64,000 nucleotides of DNA from positions 17,662 through 81,661 of the forward strand of contig CAYLLB010000023.1 of NCBI GenBank assembly GCA_964384215.1. Reading direction: 5' to 3'. Below, one piece after another: positions 42,661 through 51,363 of this stretch. The translations under genes were made by a program, and so were the position numbers. The stretch is from JAJFUV01 sp964384215 (GTDB taxonomy: Bacteria; Acidobacteriota; Terriglobia; Bryobacterales; Bryobacteraceae). Numbering within the stretch: position 1 is the stretch's first letter; every line of letters begins with the position of its first letter. The notes beneath the pieces were generated by a model. The model did not search any database. It was not told the origin of the DNA and saw nothing but the letters and a program-made list of their open reading frames with translations.

Positions 42661-43423
42661 GCCATCGCCACTTCCTGTTTGGCATCTTCGAAGGTAACAC
42701 GCCACCCGCTGCGCAGAGCCGCGATGGTCATGCAGTGTGCCACCGAATGGTCGTATCCGGCTCGGACTCCTGCCACCGGCTCGCGGCGGCTCCGGATGCA
42801 CTCCATCCAGTTGCGCATGTGCGCCAGCACCGAAACTTCGGCTCCTGTGTTGGCCGCACTGGTAGGCCGGAAAGCGTTCGGGACTAATGTGGCTTCGACA
42901 GCCATGTTCGGCTGCATTCCCGCCTTCCCCGCTTCAACGTTGGTGAGGCCACCATCGGCGGAGACGTGCGTCGTGGTCAGGTCGAGCGTGCCGCGATTCG
43001 AGAAGAACAACTCGTTCTCCCGGCCGGAGGCATTGCCCATCCGGGCCGGGAAGAGGACCTGGAAGCCCTTCGCGGGATTGTTCAACGGTCCGTAGTCGAG
43101 AACCGCCCTCACCATATCGGGATTCGTGCGTCCGTCGTGATTGCGCAAGCCGTCGACGGGCTTTCCGTTGAGCTTGCCGGCGAATGCGACTCCTTCTTCC
43201 CGGCGGCGGCTCCAGATGTCGGAGACCGCCCGGAATTCGAAGTTCAACTCCGGCGCCAGTTTGGCGAAGGCCGCTAGCAGCGCGTCCTTGGCGCGATCCG
43301 AGAAATCCACTATGCCACTCCGACGCGGTCGTTAGCGCCGACGATCCTGGCGTAGCTGGCGGCGCTCCAGCCAATAGTGCTGCTCAGGATGAATCTGCGT
43401 GAAATCGGCATAGTCTTGACCAT
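42657..43423 (-). pseudogene. Gfo/Idh/MocA oxidoreductase gene with internal deletion and frameshift
   Basis: From an ATG at 43423 (or 43411) the frame encodes a Tat-type leader and the family start (ISRRFILSSTIGWSAAS, then ARIVGANDRVGVA), and ends at an amber codon at 43310-43312. A second frame continues from 43310 with NFEFRAVSDIWSRRREEG, the second strand of the nucleotide fold, and jumps after KLNGKPVD to a C-terminal block (NHDGRTNPDMVRAVLDYG to AGYDHSVAHCMTIAAL and VTFEDAKQE). The glycine-rich nucleotide motif, the EKP lysine and the middle of the catalytic domain are absent. The ceramidase and DegT neighbours are intact. Confidence 0.8.
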
Positions 43424-43546
43424 CCTTGGTCCGGGCCGCTCAGCCGGCACCCCGCTTGCCGCTCTCCTCCGCGGGAACGGACGCTCCGCTTTGGCTAGCC
43501 TGGACAGTTGCCGGCGATTGATGCGGTCTGTTTGCCTGATTTCCGC

Positions 43547-44842
43547 TTAGGCATTCACCAGTTCGCCGGCGTGCCTTTGAACCTTCCGCATCGCTTCGGC
43601 AATCTGCTCCATTTCGCTCCGTTTTCCGAGCAACACGTTCTGCGTCAACCAAACGAATTCCGCGCAGACTCTGTCGTTGACCGGGCAATGGTTGCGTTCT
43701 TCCAACTGCGCGATCTCCTGGCTGGAGTAAACCCGCTGGTAACCACGGCTGTGCAATGCGTTTTTCAGGTACTTCACTTTGTTCAGGGGTCCGTAACCAC
43801 TGCCCGCCGGAATGCCTTCCGCGTGCAGAGCTTTCAGGAACTTGGCTCTCGGCAAGCCAGCGAACTGCTCCTTGTCGTACCTCAGCATGTAAAGGTGGTA
43901 CGCGTTGCGCGTACAACCTTCGTGCATACGTGCCGGTATGATGCCGGGGATTTCGCGCAACAGGCTTGTGAGATACTGCGCGTTCTGCTCGCGGGTCTTG
44001 GCTTGCTGTTCCAGGCGCGTCAACTGCGCCAGCAGCATCGCCGCCTGGAACTCCGTGATGCAAAACTTGGTGCCGTGCATGAAGTCGGTCATGTTGCCGT
44101 TGTAATGCGCGGCGAAGCACTTGCGATAAACGTCTTCGTCGTTGGTGAGGATGGCCCCGCCTTCGCCGCAATTCAGGTTCTTCGAAGCCTGGAAACTGAA
44201 GCAGCCGGTCGTGCCGTACGTGCCTGCTTTGCGGTTGCGCCATTCCGAAAGATGGCTCTGGCAGGTATCTTCGATCACTGCCACATTGTGTTTCTTCGCC
44301 ACGGGGAGGATCGAGTCCAGGTCCGCAACCGAGCCGGCCAAATGCACGGGGATGATCGCCGCAGTGCGCTCCGTGATCGCGCCTTCGATCTTGTGCGCGT
44401 CGATCAGGCCCGTCTCCAGGTCAGAATCGACGAACACCGGCAGGGCATGCACGTTGAGGATGACATTCAGCGTGGCCACAAAGGTGTATGGCGGCAGGAT
44501 GACCTCATCGCCTGGCCCCACGCCCAACGCCGCGAGCGACGATTGCAGCGCGCCCGTCCCGCTCGAGGTGGCGATACAGAACTTCGCTCCCGTCAGGCGT
44601 CCGTAGGTTTCCTCGAACCGCTTCACATTCGCTCCGCTCGTGCGATTCCACTTGCCGCTTCTCACCACCGCAACCAGCGCTTCCTCTTCCGTTTGGTCGA
44701 ACACAGGCCAAGCGGGGAAGCGCCCTGTACGGACTGCCTTGCCTCCCAACAGCGCCGGTTTCCCAGCCTCGCCATTCATCGTGTTCGCTGCCAAGCCCAC
44801 CGCGGGCGCGGCCAGCAGACTCCTTCGCGTTACTGTGTTCAT
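43547..44842 (-). CDS. DegT/DnrJ/EryC1/StrS-type sugar aminotransferase with Tat-like leader
   Basis: A 431-residue PLP enzyme of the sugar aminotransferase family, which transaminates keto-sugars. SSGTGALQSSLAAL binds the cofactor phosphate, VAVIEDTCQSHLSEW contains the pyridine-N aspartate, and Lys221 in SFQASKNLNCGEGGAI is the Schiff-base lysine. The N-terminus MNTVTRRSLLAAPAVGLAANT is a Tat-type signal. The ATG at 44842 sits 9 bases after a GGGAGG site; an earlier in-frame ATG at 44851 overlaps it. It lies upstream of the broken oxidoreductase gene, a pairing seen in 3-amino-sugar synthesis. Confidence 0.88.
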   Translation of the reverse strand: MNTVTRRSLLAAPAVGLAANTMNGEAGKPALLGGKAVRTGRFPAWPVFDQTEEEALVAVVRSGKWNRTSGANVKRFEETYGRLTGAKFCIATSSGTGALQSSLAALGVGPGDEVILPPYTFVATLNVILNVHALPVFVDSDLETGLIDAHKIEGAITERTAAIIPVHLAGSVADLDSILPVAKKHNVAVIEDTCQSHLSEWRNRKAGTYGTTGCFSFQASKNLNCGEGGAILTNDEDVYRKCFAAHYNGNMTDFMHGTKFCITEFQAAMLLAQLTRLEQQAKTREQNAQYLTSLLREIPGIIPARMHEGCTRNAYHLYMLRYDKEQFAGLPRAKFLKALHAEGIPAGSGYGPLNKVKYLKNALHSRGYQRVYSSQEIAQLEERNHCPVNDRVCAEFVWLTQNVLLGKRSEMEQIAEAMRKVQRHAGELVNA

Positions 44843-45573
44843 CGCGTTCATCCTCCCTACGTGCATGAATCGGGCCGGCAGCGAACGAAGTAGCCTCACA
44901 TCCTTCCGTCCGCACACTTTAAGCCGGTCTTCCAGCCATTGGCCTTGAAATGCTCATTCCGGCGGGGGTTCGGCAGTGCTGCGCAAACCGTCCACAAATC
45001 GAGTCTACATCTTCCCAGCCCTGTTCGAGCCTTGGCAAGTGTTCTTCTTGGAACGTCAAACGGCCAGTTTGTTTACAAATGAAATAAACTCGGAACGCAG
45101 TGATTGACTGCGTACACACAGAGGGGATACCTTACGTTATTACCTATGGTACCTTCATCAGCACCGCGAGTGCGCGGCGGTCGCGCGCTAGCGTGTCCTG
45201 CTGGAAGCAGAGAATCACACGGGCCGATCACGACTCCGGACTCACGTCGTGGTGCTATTGTTCTACGGGTGAGTTATTGCGGTGGCCTGCTCATCGCCTT
45301 TGACGCGCCGTGCTGTCAACGGCTCGAGTGAAGGACCTATAGAGATAATCTTTGTCTCCTGTTGCGTGGGAGAACGAAAGCAGTATCACAAGTGGTGTTT
45401 TTCTATGAACTTGCCCAGCTTGCTGCACAGCAGGCTGCGCCTCAGCGAACGTGGGTCCTTCTTCTGGCTCAATCAAACAGTCCGCGTGGCCCAAATACTG
45501 GCCAGCGACGGCAAGATCCGTGGCTAACCCGATCTGGCAACGCGGAAAAGAAATAGTAAAGGAGGTAGATTTT
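44843..45573. other. Long intergenic region upstream of the first TonB receptor
   Basis: About 730 bp with no gene I can support. It separates the minus-strand DegT gene from the plus-strand receptor. A good -35/-10 pair lies at 45104-45132, over 440 bp from the receptor ATG, so a long leader or an unrecognised small gene may exist. A 40-codon frame at 45404-45526 reads MNLPSLLHSRLRLSERGSFF and ends DGKIRG; I do not recognise it and see no good ribosome site. The decamer found before the other two receptors is not present here. Confidence 0.5.
45104..45132 (+). promoter_or_regulatory. Candidate promoter far upstream of the first receptor
   Basis: TTGACT (45104-45109), 17 bp, ATACCT (45127-45132). 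The -35 is identical to that of the second receptor's promoter and spacing is ideal; the -10 is moderate. It would produce a leader of about 435 bases before the ATG at 45574. Prediction by eye only. Confidence 0.4.
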
Positions 45574-48500
45574 ATGGTATATCGGCGGTTTACTTTCGCA
45601 GCACGCATAATATTGGCTGTGCTGGCGTTCAGCGCTACTAGTGCGTGGTGCCAATCGGGCAATGGAAGTGTGCGCGGAGAAGTCCGCGACCAGACGCAGG
45701 CCGTAATCCCCGCCGCAACGGTGACCCTGACGAATACGAATACGAACGTGACGTCAAGGTCCACAACCAACAACGTTGGTCTATACGCGTTTCCGTCGGT
45801 CGTTCCGGGGCCCTACAAGATTGTTGTGGAGTCCGCCGGCATGGCTAAGTTTGAAGCGAATCTTACAGTGAGAGTACAGGAATCATCCGTTATTGACGCA
45901 ATGCTGTTACCGGCGGGGACTGTGACCACCGTGAAGGTGGAGGATGTCACTCCGGTTGTTATCACAGACTCTCCCGAATTGGGCCATACGCTGGGCCGCA
46001 TGCGCATCGATCAGCTACCCATCAATGGCCGCAGCATTTCGAACCTCCTGAATACCGTACCCGGTTTGACCGGCCAGCGCGCATACGGATTTCGCGCCGG
46101 CTCGGACGAGTTGATTCTCGACGGTGCCCCGCTCCAGGACCGGCTCTACAGCGGCTATGTGACACGCCAGCCGGGTCTTGAAAGCATTGAGGAGTTCCGA
46201 GTCATCAACAACGCGGCATCAGCTAGATTCACCCGTCAAACCTCGGTAATTCTCACCACCAAGAGCGGCACCAACCTGTTTCATGGGTCCCTGTTCGAAA
46301 CCAACCGTGATTACGGCTATGGCGTGGCGCGCACCAGGGAGAGTCTCACGAACACGGCCGCCCCGTTTATCCGAAATGAGTTTGGAGGATCGGCCGGCGG
46401 CCCGGTCTTCATCCCGAAGCTTTACAACGGCAAGAACCGCACCTTCTGGTTTACCTCTTACGAGGCGTTCCGTTTGCGTCAGAGCAAGGACGGGCAGTTC
46501 AGGGTTCCCACCCAAGCCATGCGCGACGGCGATTTCAGCGCGCTCCGAACATCCACGGGCGGCATCGTCAATATCTACAATCCCTATACCACAGATCCCA
46601 CGACTCACCAGCGTCAGCAGTTCAGCTACGGAGGTGTGCTCAACAGAATCGATCCCGCGCTGCAATCTCCCCTGGCGAAGGCTCTGTACTCGAAGCTGCC
46701 GCTGCCTACATTTCCCAACGTGAATCCGTTGGCGGCCCCCAACTATTACGGTCTGATGCCCCAGATTTACGACCAGGGAACTCTCGCCGTACGCCTGGAT
46801 CACAAGATCAACGACAACGACACGATCTACGTACGAGTTAGTAACTCGAGTTCGGACCGGAACAACAACAGTATGGGCATCCCCACGCTGGACCAGATCG
46901 CCAATTGGGTCCAGACGCATGCGCCCAACAAGAGCCTGTCGCTGCACCATAATCACATCTTTTCGCCGTCGCTTTTCAATGAATTCATGTTCAGCGCGAC
47001 CAACACAGAAGCATCGAGTTTCACGGGAGACCCAAGCGTATCCTATGCGGATTTGTTCGGATTGCCCAACCCCTTAGGGCAGAAGGGATACCCGGTGATC
47101 GACCAGATCGGCGTCGGAGTCGGCTACAACAGTAACTACTACTACTTCCAATCCGTGAACGCACAAAGCTCCAGATTTGCGTACTTCGTTCTGGAAGACA
47201 ACGTAACCAAGATCCAAGGGCGTCACGAGATCCAGTTCGGCGCCCACCTGCGTTACGACCAGTTGAACTATTTGCCGCAGCAACAGCAGTCGGGCGGCTT
47301 TGTCAGTTTTCCGTCCGTTGCCACCGGTCTCTACGATCCCGCGGTACCGGACCGGAGCCGCGCCATGCTCAATACCGGCAGCATCGCCTCATCCTTCTAC
47401 CTGGGGCTCGCCACTTATTCCTATCCCATGTTGAAGCAGAATTATTACCTCAGGCAGCATGAGCATGCTTTCTACTTCCAAGACAATTTCCGCGCCACGT
47501 CCCGGCTCATGCTGAATCTCGGTGTGCGTTGGCAGCTCTCTCCTTACCCGAAAGACAAGTACGACATCTTTACCAGTTTCGATGTCAAGAACATGGCCAT
47601 CGTTCTACCCCAGGGTTTGGATGCCTTCTATAAGGCGGGAGCGGCTCAGCCATCCTTTATTCAGACACTGCAGACTTATGGGGCCAAGTTTGAGACGCCT
47701 CAACAGGCAGGTCTGCCGGCGCGTCTGGTCAATGACAACTGGCACGATCTCAGCCCGCACCTTGGTATGGCTTACCGTGCCTTTGACGGCAAGAAGAGCT
47801 TTGTCATTCGCAGCGGATTCAGCCTCAACTACTTCCCGGAGCCCATGTGGAACTGGACCGACAATTTCAGCACCAATTCTCCGTTCCGTGAAACATACGT
47901 CAATACCTTCCTCACTGCGGCGAACCAGTCTCCCGACGGCCAGCAGAATTATGGTCTCATCAACACGCCGACGATCATCGCCGGCAAGAACAGTTCCAGT
48001 GCCATCAGTCTCACGAACTTGGGCAGCATTACACCCGGCAGCGGCAACTTCAAGACTTATTTCTTCACGCCGGAACAGCCGACAGCACGCGTGTACGACT
48101 GGAACTTCACCATCGAAAAGCAGTTTATGCGGGACAGCGTCCTGCGCGTGGGATACGTGGGTAATTACGGCGCAAATCAGGAGATGCAAAACAGCCTGAA
48201 CGCGTCCATCCCATCGTGGGTCTGGTTTACCACCACCAAGCAACCAACACCCACCGGCACTTACGCCACGGCGGCTATGCGTCCTTTGAACCGGCTGACC
48301 GACGGCACCATCCTGCCGTACGGCGACATAGTTGAATTCACCCGGAAGGGCTGGAGCTTCGGTAACGGAGTGCAGGTTGAGGTGGAGCGGCATTTCTCCA
48401 AAGGCGTAGCATTTCAGGTCTTCTACAATCTAATGAATATCGAGAAGGTAGGGGCCAACGGCTATAACGCCGATTCCACAGTTCTGCCGGTCAGTTCTTT

Positions 48501-49302
48501 CGCGCCTGGCGAAGTCCCGGACGACATGATGCAGCGCGCCGAGCTTCTGTTAAAGCAGCGTGACACTACCGTTCCAAAACATCAGATCAAGTGGAACTGG
48601 GTTGTAGATCTGCCATTTGGCCGCGGGCAGAAATTCGGGCAACACATGAATCGTTTCCTGGACAGCATCGTGGGCGGATGGCAGGTAACCGGCATGGGGA
48701 CCTGGCGATCCTATTACTTCACCATTCCGACCAGTTACTATCCTACGGGGAACCCGATCGAATACTATGGCCACAAGTACCCGATTCAGGACTGTACAAG
48801 TGGCAAGTGCCGGAGTGGTTATTTGCTCTGGAACGCCTATATTCCCGCGCACTATATCAATAGTCACGATCCCAAAACCGGCGCACCCAATGGAATCATG
48901 GGGGTGCCGGCCAACTATAAACCCGCGCAGGCGCCTCTCTGGCCGTACCCGGCTAACTACCTGTCGCTAAACTCAAAGCTGGATCCGAACTACGGCCTGT
49001 ATGGGTCGAACACCGTCTATATCCCGCTGAACAATGGCAAGACCCAGCAGGTAGCCTATGGGGCACTCAACCCCTATAGAAATCAGTTCATCGCGTCGAC
49101 CAATGTCTGGACCACGGACGCCTCCATACACAAGACCTTCCACTTTACCGAGCGGTTACGCCTGCGCCTCCAGATGGACGCGTTCAACGTATTCAACATG
49201 CCGGGCAACACACCATCGCCCGGCAGCTATGGCATCGCTTACACCGACAGCAGTTACAATACACCTCGGCAGCTGCAGCTCTCCGCCCACCTCAACTGGT
49301 AA
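45574..49302 (+). CDS. Oar-like TonB-dependent receptor (first of three)
   Basis: A 1,242-residue outer-membrane receptor. After a signal peptide ending SATSAWCQ come a carboxypeptidase-like beta-sandwich (SVRGEVRDQTQAVIPAATVTLTNT, then LYAFPSVVPGPYKIVVE), a plug region (RIDQLPINGRSISNLLNTVPGLTGQ and ELILDGAPLQD) and a large beta barrel that ends in the aromatic RQLQLSAHLNW. Such receptors import large or complexed nutrients in Acidobacteriota; the substrate is unknown. The ATG at 45574 has a strong AAAGGAGG site. It is clearly related to, but less like, the two receptors at 51364 and 55213, and lacks their shared upstream operator. Confidence 0.9.
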   Translation: MVYRRFTFAARIILAVLAFSATSAWCQSGNGSVRGEVRDQTQAVIPAATVTLTNTNTNVTSRSTTNNVGLYAFPSVVPGPYKIVVESAGMAKFEANLTVRVQESSVIDAMLLPAGTVTTVKVEDVTPVVITDSPELGHTLGRMRIDQLPINGRSISNLLNTVPGLTGQRAYGFRAGSDELILDGAPLQDRLYSGYVTRQPGLESIEEFRVINNAASARFTRQTSVILTTKSGTNLFHGSLFETNRDYGYGVARTRESLTNTAAPFIRNEFGGSAGGPVFIPKLYNGKNRTFWFTSYEAFRLRQSKDGQFRVPTQAMRDGDFSALRTSTGGIVNIYNPYTTDPTTHQRQQFSYGGVLNRIDPALQSPLAKALYSKLPLPTFPNVNPLAAPNYYGLMPQIYDQGTLAVRLDHKINDNDTIYVRVSNSSSDRNNNSMGIPTLDQIANWVQTHAPNKSLSLHHNHIFSPSLFNEFMFSATNTEASSFTGDPSVSYADLFGLPNPLGQKGYPVIDQIGVGVGYNSNYYYFQSVNAQSSRFAYFVLEDNVTKIQGRHEIQFGAHLRYDQLNYLPQQQQSGGFVSFPSVATGLYDPAVPDRSRAMLNTGSIASSFYLGLATYSYPMLKQNYYLRQHEHAFYFQDNFRATSRLMLNLGVRWQLSPYPKDKYDIFTSFDVKNMAIVLPQGLDAFYKAGAAQPSFIQTLQTYGAKFETPQQAGLPARLVNDNWHDLSPHLGMAYRAFDGKKSFVIRSGFSLNYFPEPMWNWTDNFSTNSPFRETYVNTFLTAANQSPDGQQNYGLINTPTIIAGKNSSSAISLTNLGSITPGSGNFKTYFFTPEQPTARVYDWNFTIEKQFMRDSVLRVGYVGNYGANQEMQNSLNASIPSWVWFTTTKQPTPTGTYATAAMRPLNRLTDGTILPYGDIVEFTRKGWSFGNGVQVEVERHFSKGVAFQVFYNLMNIEKVGANGYNADSTVLPVSSFAPGEVPDDMMQRAELLLKQRDTTVPKHQIKWNWVVDLPFGRGQKFGQHMNRFLDSIVGGWQVTGMGTWRSYYFTIPTSYYPTGNPIEYYGHKYPIQDCTSGKCRSGYLLWNAYIPAHYINSHDPKTGAPNGIMGVPANYKPAQAPLWPYPANYLSLNSKLDPNYGLYGSNTVYIPLNNGKTQQVAYGALNPYRNQFIASTNVWTTDASIHKTFHFTERLRLRLQMDAFNVFNMPGNTPSPGSYGIAYTDSSYNTPRQLQLSAHLNW

Positions 49303-49310
49303 GTCCGAAA

Positions 49311-49343
49311 GGGGCGGCTCATTAGGCAAACGTGAGCCGCCCC
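49311..49343 (+). terminator. Hairpin after the first receptor
   Basis: A perfect 11-bp stem, GGGGCGGCTCA (49311-49321) with its complement at 49333-49343, and an 11-base loop, begins 9 bases after the receptor stop. No T-run follows. Probable transcription terminator or stabilising 3' hairpin. Confidence 0.6.
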
Positions 49344-49456
49344 CATACTCTGCTCGGGTCTCACACCGCCAGTCTGCCGGGAATGGGAACAGCTTGACTT
49401 GGACTGCTGCCGCCGGGCAGACTGGCTTTAGACCGACTGAGCGGAGGAACACCGAT

Positions 49457-49819
49457 ATGCCCGCTTTGAATGGAGCCCCGGTGCTTGTACGGCATGAGGA
49501 GGACGCGCCCAAGGAACGCAGCACGTGCGGGTGGCGTCACATGCTGATCAGCCGCCAGGATCACGATTCGGTCGCCGCCTGGGTGCATGTCGTGGATATC
49601 GATGGCGCCAAACTGCACTATCATAAGGTGGCGACCGAAATCTACTATGTGCTCGAAGGCGATGGCAGCATCCTGCTGGACGGCGAAGAGCACGAAATCC
49701 GTCGTGGCAGCGTGGTGCACATCCCCCCGGGAGTGGTGCACGGCGCACGCGGGCGCATGCGGGTGCTCGTCATTGGCGTCCCCGACATGAGCGAAGGGGA
49801 CTTGTTCTTCCCCGAATAG
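49457..49819 (+). CDS. Cupin-domain protein
   Basis: A 120-residue single cupin domain. The first motif is GAKLHYHKVATEIYYVLEGDG (metal-ligand histidines and glutamate) and the second RRGSVVHIPPGVVHGAR with the last histidine. Such small cupins are isomerases, dioxygenases or sugar-binding proteins; no specific role can be read. There is no signal peptide. It starts at an ATG preceded by GGAGGAAC. It lies between the first receptor and the converging regulator gene, whose stop is 17 bp away. Confidence 0.86.
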   Translation: MPALNGAPVLVRHEEDAPKERSTCGWRHMLISRQDHDSVAAWVHVVDIDGAKLHYHKVATEIYYVLEGDGSILLDGEEHEIRRGSVVHIPPGVVHGARGRMRVLVIGVPDMSEGDLFFPE

Positions 49820-49835
49820 CCAGCGGGCCCTACTC

Positions 49836-51122
49836 TCAGTCTTTAAGACGGCGCCATGCCACCACGCTGAAATGCGGCGACGTCCCGCCCATCTTGACGT
49901 TCTTCAGCAGGACTTCAAAGTACGGGAACGGACCTTCCTGCACGACACTCATGGACTGGTACAGATTTCCCAGCCAATGCTCGCTGGTAAGGAACTCGCC
50001 GCCCGCCTCCGTGCCTTCCATCTCCGTCCCACCGATCATGAGGATGCTGCCTGTGCGAGAGAGATTCGGCAGGCAGGCAATCACGCAGTAGCTGGCAGCG
50101 TCCATGCCGCTGCGGGGCACAGAACGGTAAACGGCCTGCTCTCCGGTCCGTGGCTCGCGGTTCACGATGAAGGCCGCCCGGTCGTTTTCGTCAAAGCCGA
50201 AACGGAAGTTCATCTGATCCTCGACGAGTTCCACCCACGGGTTTGAGCGGCGGCTTCCAAACAGGATCACATCGTCGGTCTTCAAGTACCGTGCATGGAA
50301 GTCGCGCGAAAAGATCACGTTCGTCCGGTCGCTGTCTCCGGTCAGCCGCAATACCTTCCTCAACAGGGCGGCGTCGGCGAGGCTAGTGTGCTGGCGCATC
50401 ATGATGTTGCGGGCGCCTATGCGCAGATCGGGATCCGCCAGTGCTTCAATCCGGCTGAAATAGTTCCGGTTGAGGTACTCATCCAGACCGAACGGGCGCC
50501 GCAGCAGATCTTCCACCAGGCTCAGATTGGAGTCGGCTAACACAATATCCAGCCGCCGGTCCGCGCGCGTGAAACGCGACCAGAACCGTTCGACTATTGG
50601 TCCTACGGACGGGTCCCCGCGCGATGCCCGCCGGAGATCGCGGTTTTCCACTATCAACCAACCGCAAACAATCGCCAACCCGGCAACCACGCCACCGAGG
50701 ACAAAGGGCGCCAGGGTCCGAGGCCACCCGTGGCGGCTGGCGGGCCCGTTCTCACGCGCTTTGAACACCGGTGCGTAATTGCCTCGGGGGATCTCAATGA
50801 CAGTGCTCTCCTGCGCCCCCTCGGACGCAAAATACTCTTGTAACCGTTTGCGCAATTGAGAGGCGTGGACGCGGACGATGGTGTCTTCTCCCGCAGTGGC
50901 GTCCGGACTGCGGCCGAAAACATGAACCGCGATTTCCTGTTCGTGGATGGCGACTCCCGGCTCGTCCAGCGCTCTCGATGCGACATAAAAGAGGAAGTCG
51001 CGTAGCCGCGCGGAACGTTGAAACGGGTGGCTCTCAGCCACCCGCAGAACCAGGTCCCACTTCGCGTCAGCTACGCGCGGCCGTGCCGCGACTGGGCCGG
51101 GGCCGCCGCCTTGATACGCCAA
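49836..51122 (-). CDS. Membrane-anchored winged-helix regulator (ToxR-like one-component type)
   Basis: A 428-residue protein. Residues about 31-120 are an OmpR/ToxR-like winged helix of the kind found at the N-terminus of many acidobacterial regulators: HPFQRSARLRDFLFYVAS, QEIAVHVFGRSPDA, TIVRVHASQLRKRLQEYF and VIEIPRGNYAPVF. One membrane helix follows (residues about 137-158, LAPFVLGGVVAGLAIVCGWLIV), then an exported domain of about 270 residues that I do not recognise, probably the sensor. The start is a TTG at 51122 with a GGAGG site at 51130-51134. It is divergent from the second receptor, and a palindromic repeat lies just before its ribosome site, consistent with control of itself and the receptors. 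Confidence 0.82.
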   Translation of the reverse strand: MAYQGGGPGPVAARPRVADAKWDLVLRVAESHPFQRSARLRDFLFYVASRALDEPGVAIHEQEIAVHVFGRSPDATAGEDTIVRVHASQLRKRLQEYFASEGAQESTVIEIPRGNYAPVFKARENGPASRHGWPRTLAPFVLGGVVAGLAIVCGWLIVENRDLRRASRGDPSVGPIVERFWSRFTRADRRLDIVLADSNLSLVEDLLRRPFGLDEYLNRNYFSRIEALADPDLRIGARNIMMRQHTSLADAALLRKVLRLTGDSDRTNVIFSRDFHARYLKTDDVILFGSRRSNPWVELVEDQMNFRFGFDENDRAAFIVNREPRTGEQAVYRSVPRSGMDAASYCVIACLPNLSRTGSILMIGGTEMEGTEAGGEFLTSEHWLGNLYQSMSVVQEGPFPYFEVLLKNVKMGGTSPHFSVVAWRRLKD

Positions 51123-51137
51123 AACGATGCCTCCAAA

Positions 51138-51159
51138 GTGAATTCACCGTGAATTCGCC
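51138..51159. promoter_or_regulatory. Operator-like repeat A, before the regulator gene
   Basis: Two copies of an 11-bp unit, GTGAATTCACC and GTGAATTCGCC, in tandem. Read another way, GAATTCACCGTGAATTC (51140-51156) is a perfect 17-base palindrome. It lies between a predicted promoter and the ribosome site of the regulator, a position suited to autorepression. The decamer GTGAATTCAC recurs at 51262 and 55123, and I found no fourth copy in the window. Confidence 0.68.
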
Positions 51160-51196
51160 GCCTTCAGAGCCCTGGTCCTCACGGTTACCGCTGTAT

Positions 51197-51225
51197 AGCA
51201 TATCATCCACCGCTGGTAGAATAAA
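51197..51225 (-). promoter_or_regulatory. Candidate promoter of the regulator gene
   Basis: On the minus strand TTTATT (51225-51220), 17 bp, TATGCT (51202-51197). The -10 is good and the -35 weak. Repeat A lies about 40 bp downstream, inside the untranslated leader. Confidence 0.4.
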
Positions 51226-51261
51226 GCCCCACCACACCGTACGTTAGGAGTTCCTGCAAAC

Positions 51262-51271
51262 GTGAATTCAC
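51262..51271. promoter_or_regulatory. Operator-like repeat B, before the second receptor
   Basis: One perfect GTGAATTCAC, followed by a degenerate second half (GGAGAAACT). It lies 22 bp before the -35 of the second receptor, 55 bp upstream of its -10, which is a class I activator position. Same decamer as repeats A and C. Confidence 0.66.
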
Positions 51272-51293
51272 GGAGAAACTCGTCCTGTGCGGA

Positions 51294-51322
51294 TTGACTT
51301 GGCCTGGGGCCTGCCTTATCCT
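51294..51322 (+). promoter_or_regulatory. Promoter of the second receptor
   Basis: TTGACT (51294-51299), 17 bp, TATCCT (51317-51322). The receptor's GTG lies 41 bp after the -10, behind a CAGGAGGTAA ribosome site. A short C4/G4 hairpin at 51332-51344 lies in the leader; a similar one precedes the third receptor. Confidence 0.6.
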
Positions 51323-51363
51323 CCCTGGAGACCCCAGCAAGGGGACGTTTCAGGAGGTAACTT

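Noticed and set aside
45404..45526. A 40-codon open frame before the first receptor
   Set aside because: No clear ribosome site and no known similarity; reported only as part of the intergenic entry.
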